A DNA stretch of 18,410 nucleotides from contig JAUXBM010000005.1 in the NCBI GenBank assembly GCA_030619415.1, positions 1-18,410 on the forward strand, given 5' to 3'. Under the pieces are notes generated by a model. The model had not been told where the DNA came from, ran no database searches, and saw only the letters and a list, made by a program, of their open reading frames with translations. Shown here piece by piece: positions 15,626-18,410 of the stretch. The position numbers and the translations under genes were made by a program. Source of the DNA: Chlorobiota bacterium (GTDB lineage: Bacteria > Bacteroidota > Bacteroidia > Bacteroidales > F082). The number at the start of each line of letters is the position of its first letter. The stretch's first letter is position 1.

Positions 15626-16459
15626 TTAATGGTATTCTATTGCACGCAGACTCATTACCGGAATAAGTGAATTGTTGATCAGTTGCTGGGCATATGGCCC
15701 AAGGAATTTATTGGCCGTTGTTATACTTTGATCAGTCATTATTGTTAAAAGGTCAATTTCTGACTTTTGCGCATAATCCAAAATAGCAGCAGCAACATTA
15801 TCGGCTTCAATTTTTTCAAGTACATAATCTTGTTTATTATCTACCAGGCATTTCTCCGCTTCCTCCCCAATCTTGTTAATGCGCTTTCTAATAACATTCA
15901 ATGGCGTATTATATATCAGCAAAAGGTGAACCCTGGCTCCAAATTTTTGTGCCAGTTTACATGTAAATGGTAACTTTTGCTTGGTTTCCAGTGAACTATC
16001 CAGTGGCAACAAAATATTTTTAATTGAACTTTTGAATTGGTACTCATCACGTATGGTAACCACCGGACAAGGTGCCTGGGTAACTATCCGGTAAGCATTG
16101 CTTCCAATCCAATATTGCTCGAAACCCGATACACCATGCGTTCCGGCAAAAATCAAATCAGCTTTAATTTTCCTTGCTGCTTTCGCAATTTCCTGGTAAA
16201 TTTTCCCTTTTTTAAATATGAGTCGAATCTTCTTTCCTGCGAGCTGCGATTCATATTGCCTGATCAGGTTATTCATATACGATTTTTTCTCTCGCCTGAG
16301 CTCGCCTTCAATTGCATCTGTGACTGTTTCGTCATCACTGGTATTGTCAACCCAAATCAGGTGAATACCCATATTGAGTTTTTTTGCAAACATTAATGCA
16401 TATTCGAGCGCGTGCTCGGCATTTTTCGAGAAATCAACGGCAACAAGAACTGTTTTCAT
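15626..16459 (-). CDS. Tandem-domain universal stress protein (UspA family), copy 2
   Basis: A 277-residue two-domain Usp protein like the gene at 14331-15170. Domain 1 opens MKTVLVAVDFSKNAEHALEYAL and keeps the nucleotide motif GTHGVSGFEQYWIGSN. Domain 2 opens IKNILLPLDSSLETKQKL and lacks it (MTDQSITTANKFLGPYA). The frame stays open to an ATG at 16681, but those 74 extra codons are not Usp-like. They run into the inverted-repeat element at 16564-16697, so I place the start at 16459, where the family begins. It is first in the usp-SPOR-usp cluster. No exact TAnnTTTG is seen upstream; TGACTTTG near 16480-16495 on the minus strand is a one-mismatch candidate. The promoter region may have been altered by the element. 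Confidence 0.88.
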   Translation of the reverse strand: MKTVLVAVDFSKNAEHALEYALMFAKKLNMGIHLIWVDNTSDDETVTDAIEGELRREKKSYMNNLIRQYESQLAGKKIRLIFKKGKIYQEIAKAARKIKADLIFAGTHGVSGFEQYWIGSNAYRIVTQAPCPVVTIRDEYQFKSSIKNILLPLDSSLETKQKLPFTCKLAQKFGARVHLLLIYNTPLNVIRKRINKIGEEAEKCLVDNKQDYVLEKIEADNVAAAILDYAQKSEIDLLTIMTDQSITTANKFLGPYAQQLINNSLIPVMSLRAIEYH

Positions 16460-16563
16460 GTCTGTTGAGTTTATAAGGCCTTGATTCCCAAAGTCAAATC
16501 CTCCTGCATGTTTACGAGGCCGGTTTATGTAGCTAATATAATCTTTTTTTTCGGAATATATTA

Positions 16564-16697
16564 AGAGACTGTTTGGAATTAATCTTTCAGCTTTCTTACG
16601 TGTCTTTTTAGCCACCTCATCGTTATCCGTACGGATGCCTCGATCTGACAAAAAATGCATCATAATAAATTCTAAAAACAAAATCCAAACAGTCTCT
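16564..16697. mobile_element. 134-bp inverted-repeat element (MITE-like or fold-back)
   Basis: The ends are perfect 14-bp inverted repeats: AGAGACTGTTTGGA at 16564-16577 and its complement at 16684-16697. Flanks are ATATTA (16558-16563) and ATATTG (16698-16703), a 5-of-6 direct repeat flush with the ends, as expected of a target duplication. A perfect 12-bp palindrome ATCCGTACGGAT (16625-16636) sits exactly at the midpoint. Between ends and core, the arms still match at roughly 40 percent of positions when folded, mostly T-rich. It is too short for a transposase. Ends of this general form (GAGACTGTTT) resemble insertion-sequence termini, but I cannot name the family. It fills most of the 360-bp gap between usp and ruvB; the remainder holds the ruvB promoter. 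Confidence 0.7.
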
Positions 16698-16793
16698 ATA
16701 TTGGCTTCCTGTTAATCATATCTTTGCTGAATGGCACTGCAATTGTGCAAATCGTGCAGTTGTTGCACAGAAAACCAGTGTCCAACTTATTAC

Positions 16794-16801
16794 TATTTTT
16801 G
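16794..16801 (+). promoter_or_regulatory. -7 promoter element for ruvB
   Basis: TATTTTTG, an exact TAnnTTTG, lies 18 nt before the ruvB ATG and predicts a leader of roughly 14 nt. It supports the ATG at 16820 and argues against an upstream start at 16724. A small hairpin GTGCA-5-TGCAC (16754-16768) lies just upstream. Confidence 0.5.
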
Positions 16802-16819
16802 TTCGCTAAAGTGCCAATC

Positions 16820-17842
16820 ATGAACGAAAACCTGGATGCGACAAGGTCACACCTCAGCAAAGTGGAAGTTGAAATTGAACAGGTCCTACGACCCGGGCGT
16901 TTCGAAAGTTTTGCCGGTCAGCCTAAAATAGTTGATAACCTGAAAATTTTCGTTGAAGCAGCCAAACAAAGAGGTGATGCCCTCGATCATGTATTATTGC
17001 ATGGTCCTCCAGGCCTTGGAAAAACCACACTTTCACTAATTATTGCTAACGAGTTAGCGGTAAATATTATTACTTCTTCAGGGCCTGTTTTGGACAAGCC
17101 CGGTGATTTGGCCGGCTTATTGACAAATTTAGGCGAGAATGATGTTTTATTCATCGATGAAATCCACAGGTTAAGCCCGGTTGTGGAAGAGTACCTTTAC
17201 TCGGCCATGGAAGATTTTAGAATTGATATCATGATCGAAACAGGACCGAATGCCAGGTCGGTACAAATTAATCTTAGCCCTTTTACACTGGTTGGTGCCA
17301 CTACCCGCTCAGGCTTGTTAACCGCTCCCCTTCGTTCTCGTTTTGGTATTAATTCAAGGCTTTCGTACTACGACACCCCAACCCTTTCGGGTATTATCAA
17401 GCGGTCGGCTTCCATACTTAAAGTTGAAATTAATGACGAGGCTGCTTTGGAAATTGCCGGAAGAAGTCGCGGAACGCCCCGTATTGGAAACCTTCTTCTC
17501 AGAAGGGTTAGGGATTTTGCACAGATTAAGGGTGATGGCGATATCGATATGGACATTTCCCAACATGCACTTAGCGCTTTAAATGTTGATAAGCATGGTC
17601 TGGACGAGATGGATAACAGGATTTTAACCACAATCATCGACAAGTTTAAAGGAGGACCGGTTGGAATAACCACCATTGCTACTGCTGTGGCTGAAGAAGC
17701 TGGTACCATCGAAGAAGTTTATGAGCCATTCCTCATCCAGGAAGGCTACCTGATGCGTACACCACGGGGCAGGGAAGCAACAGAACTTGCTTATCGCCAT
17801 CTGGGTAAGGTAAAGCAAACGGATATGGGTAAACTTTTTTAA
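16820..17842 (+). CDS. ruvB: Holliday junction branch migration helicase RuvB
   Basis: AAA+ hexameric motor that, with RuvA, drives branch migration of Holliday junctions in recombination and repair. It has 340 residues, the normal length. The opening [13 protein letters not shown] matches the family. Walker A is GPPGLGKT (62-69), Walker B FIDEIHR (111-117), sensor 1/arginine finger region [18 protein letters not shown] (159-176), and sensor 2 [20 protein letters not shown]-terminal winged helix ends with [17 protein letters not shown]. The frame is open to 16724, but the extra 32 residues are not RuvB-like and would begin upstream of the -7 element. The downstream queG starts 12 bp after the stop, so the two are probably cotranscribed. 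Confidence 0.97.
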   Translation: MNENLDATRSHLSKVEVEIEQVLRPGRFESFAGQPKIVDNLKIFVEAAKQRGDALDHVLLHGPPGLGKTTLSLIIANELAVNIITSSGPVLDKPGDLAGLLTNLGENDVLFIDEIHRLSPVVEEYLYSAMEDFRIDIMIETGPNARSVQINLSPFTLVGATTRSGLLTAPLRSRFGINSRLSYYDTPTLSGIIKRSASILKVEINDEAALEIAGRSRGTPRIGNLLLRRVRDFAQIKGDGDIDMDISQHALSALNVDKHGLDEMDNRILTTIIDKFKGGPVGITTIATAVAEEAGTIEEVYEPFLIQEGYLMRTPRGREATELAYRHLGKVKQTDMGKLF

Positions 17843-17854
17843 CCCTTGTTTGCG

Positions 17855-18410
17855 ATGCTTGTCGAGACCCTTCAACGATCAAAATTTTCAAACCTCATCA
17901 AAAAAGAAGCTGCCAGACTTGGGTTTTTTGCCTGTGGCATTTCTAAAGCCGGTAATATGGCTGAAGATGAAAAGAGGGTTGATGAATGGCTTTGCGAAGA
18001 CCTTCACGGAGAGATGAGTTGGATGGAAAGAAACAAAGAGAAACGTTATGATCCAACCAAACTCGTGCCGGGTGCAAAATCAGTTATAACTATTCTGTAT
18101 GGCTATTCGCCATCAGAGAAATTACCCGATACAAACAATTATAAAATATCAAGCTATGCCTACGGAAAAGATTATCACAAAGTACTAAAAGACAAGCTTC
18201 ATGCGCTTTTAGAATTTATCAAAGAAAAAACGGGAAAACGAGTAGCCAGGGTCTTTGTTGATTCGGCACCCGTTCTTGATCGTGCGTGGGCACACAAAAG
18301 CGGCCTGGGTTTTATTGGGAAAAATACCATGTTGATAAACCGCAAAGGGGGGTCTTACTTTTTTATTGGCCACATAATTCTCGATCTTGAGTTAGATTAC
18401 GAAAACGAGC
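17855..18410 (+). CDS. queG: Epoxyqueuosine reductase QueG, N-terminal part (cut by window edge)
   Basis: Catalyses the last step of queuosine synthesis, reducing epoxyqueuosine to queuosine in the tRNA wobble position, using cobalamin and two [4Fe-4S] clusters. About 185 codons are visible. Recognisable parts are IKKEAARLGFFACGISKAG, DEWLCEDLHGEMSWMERN, KLVPGAKSVITILYGY and VDSAPVLDRAWAHKSGLGFIGKN with the conserved aspartates of the active-site region. The cysteine-rich ferredoxin-like part lies beyond the window. From family size I expect about 120-130 more residues. ATG at 17855 is 12 bp after the ruvB stop and gives the expected N-terminus. Nothing in the visible part looks broken. Confidence 0.93.
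   Translation, partial: MLVETLQRSKFSNLIKKEAARLGFFACGISKAGNMAEDEKRVDEWLCEDLHGEMSWMERNKEKRYDPTKLVPGAKSVITILYGYSPSEKLPDTNNYKISSYAYGKDYHKVLKDKLHALLEFIKEKTGKRVARVFVDSAPVLDRAWAHKSGLGFIGKNTMLINRKGGSYFFIGHIILDLELDYENE

Noticed and set aside
16741..16770. Clustered GTGCA/TGCAC words upstream of ruvB as a possible SOS-type operator
   Set aside because: The spacing is irregular and does not match a known LexA box; the longest stem is 5 bp.
16724..16819. 32-codon upstream extension of RuvB
   Set aside because: Not RuvB-like; the promoter element at 16794-16801 lies inside it and the family start is at 16820.

Overview
The window reads as ordinary core chromosome of a member of the Bacteroidota. Three things point there: a gldE-gldD gliding gene pair, a secreted peptidase ending in a type IX secretion (T9SS) sorting domain, and several upstream regions with exact matches to the Bacteroidota -7 promoter element TAnnTTTG. 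Shine-Dalgarno sequences are mostly absent, as is usual in this phylum. I cannot place it reliably below phylum; a marine or anaerobic Bacteroidales-like lineage is a guess.

Left part (1-6011): asnS on the minus strand, cut by the left edge; then a minus-strand pair, a DEAD-box RNA helicase followed by an RluA-family pseudouridine synthase, whose stop and start overlap. Divergent from the helicase is a plus-strand bifunctional DAHP synthase/chorismate mutase. It converges on a minus-strand CorA-type metal transporter.

Middle (6012-12622): a long minus-strand run mutY - ssb - gldE - gldD - M14 zinc carboxypeptidase with a T9SS tail. This links DNA repair, gliding/secretion factors and a probable T9SS substrate. 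Divergent from mutY, on the plus strand, are an HU/IHF-family DNA-binding gene, a 29-residue very basic protein resembling the mS38/bS22 (AURKAIP1/COX24) ribosomal proteins, and an RNase E/G-family gene.

Right part (12623-18410): RNase G converges with a minus-strand three-gene cluster usp - SPOR protein - usp, sharing a TTAA stop palindrome. Between the usp cluster and ruvB lies a 134-bp element with perfect 14-bp terminal inverted repeats, a 12-bp perfect palindrome exactly at its midpoint and a near-perfect 6-bp flanking repeat. It looks like a MITE or fold-back element. The window ends with ruvB and a truncated queG on the plus strand.

I found no CRISPR array, tRNA, rRNA, phage, toxin-antitoxin or defence system. 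The least ordinary items are the inverted-repeat element, which also creates a spurious N-terminal extension of the adjacent usp reading frame, the usp-SPOR-usp cluster, the tiny ribosomal-type gene, and a probable leaderless start for the DAHP synthase.
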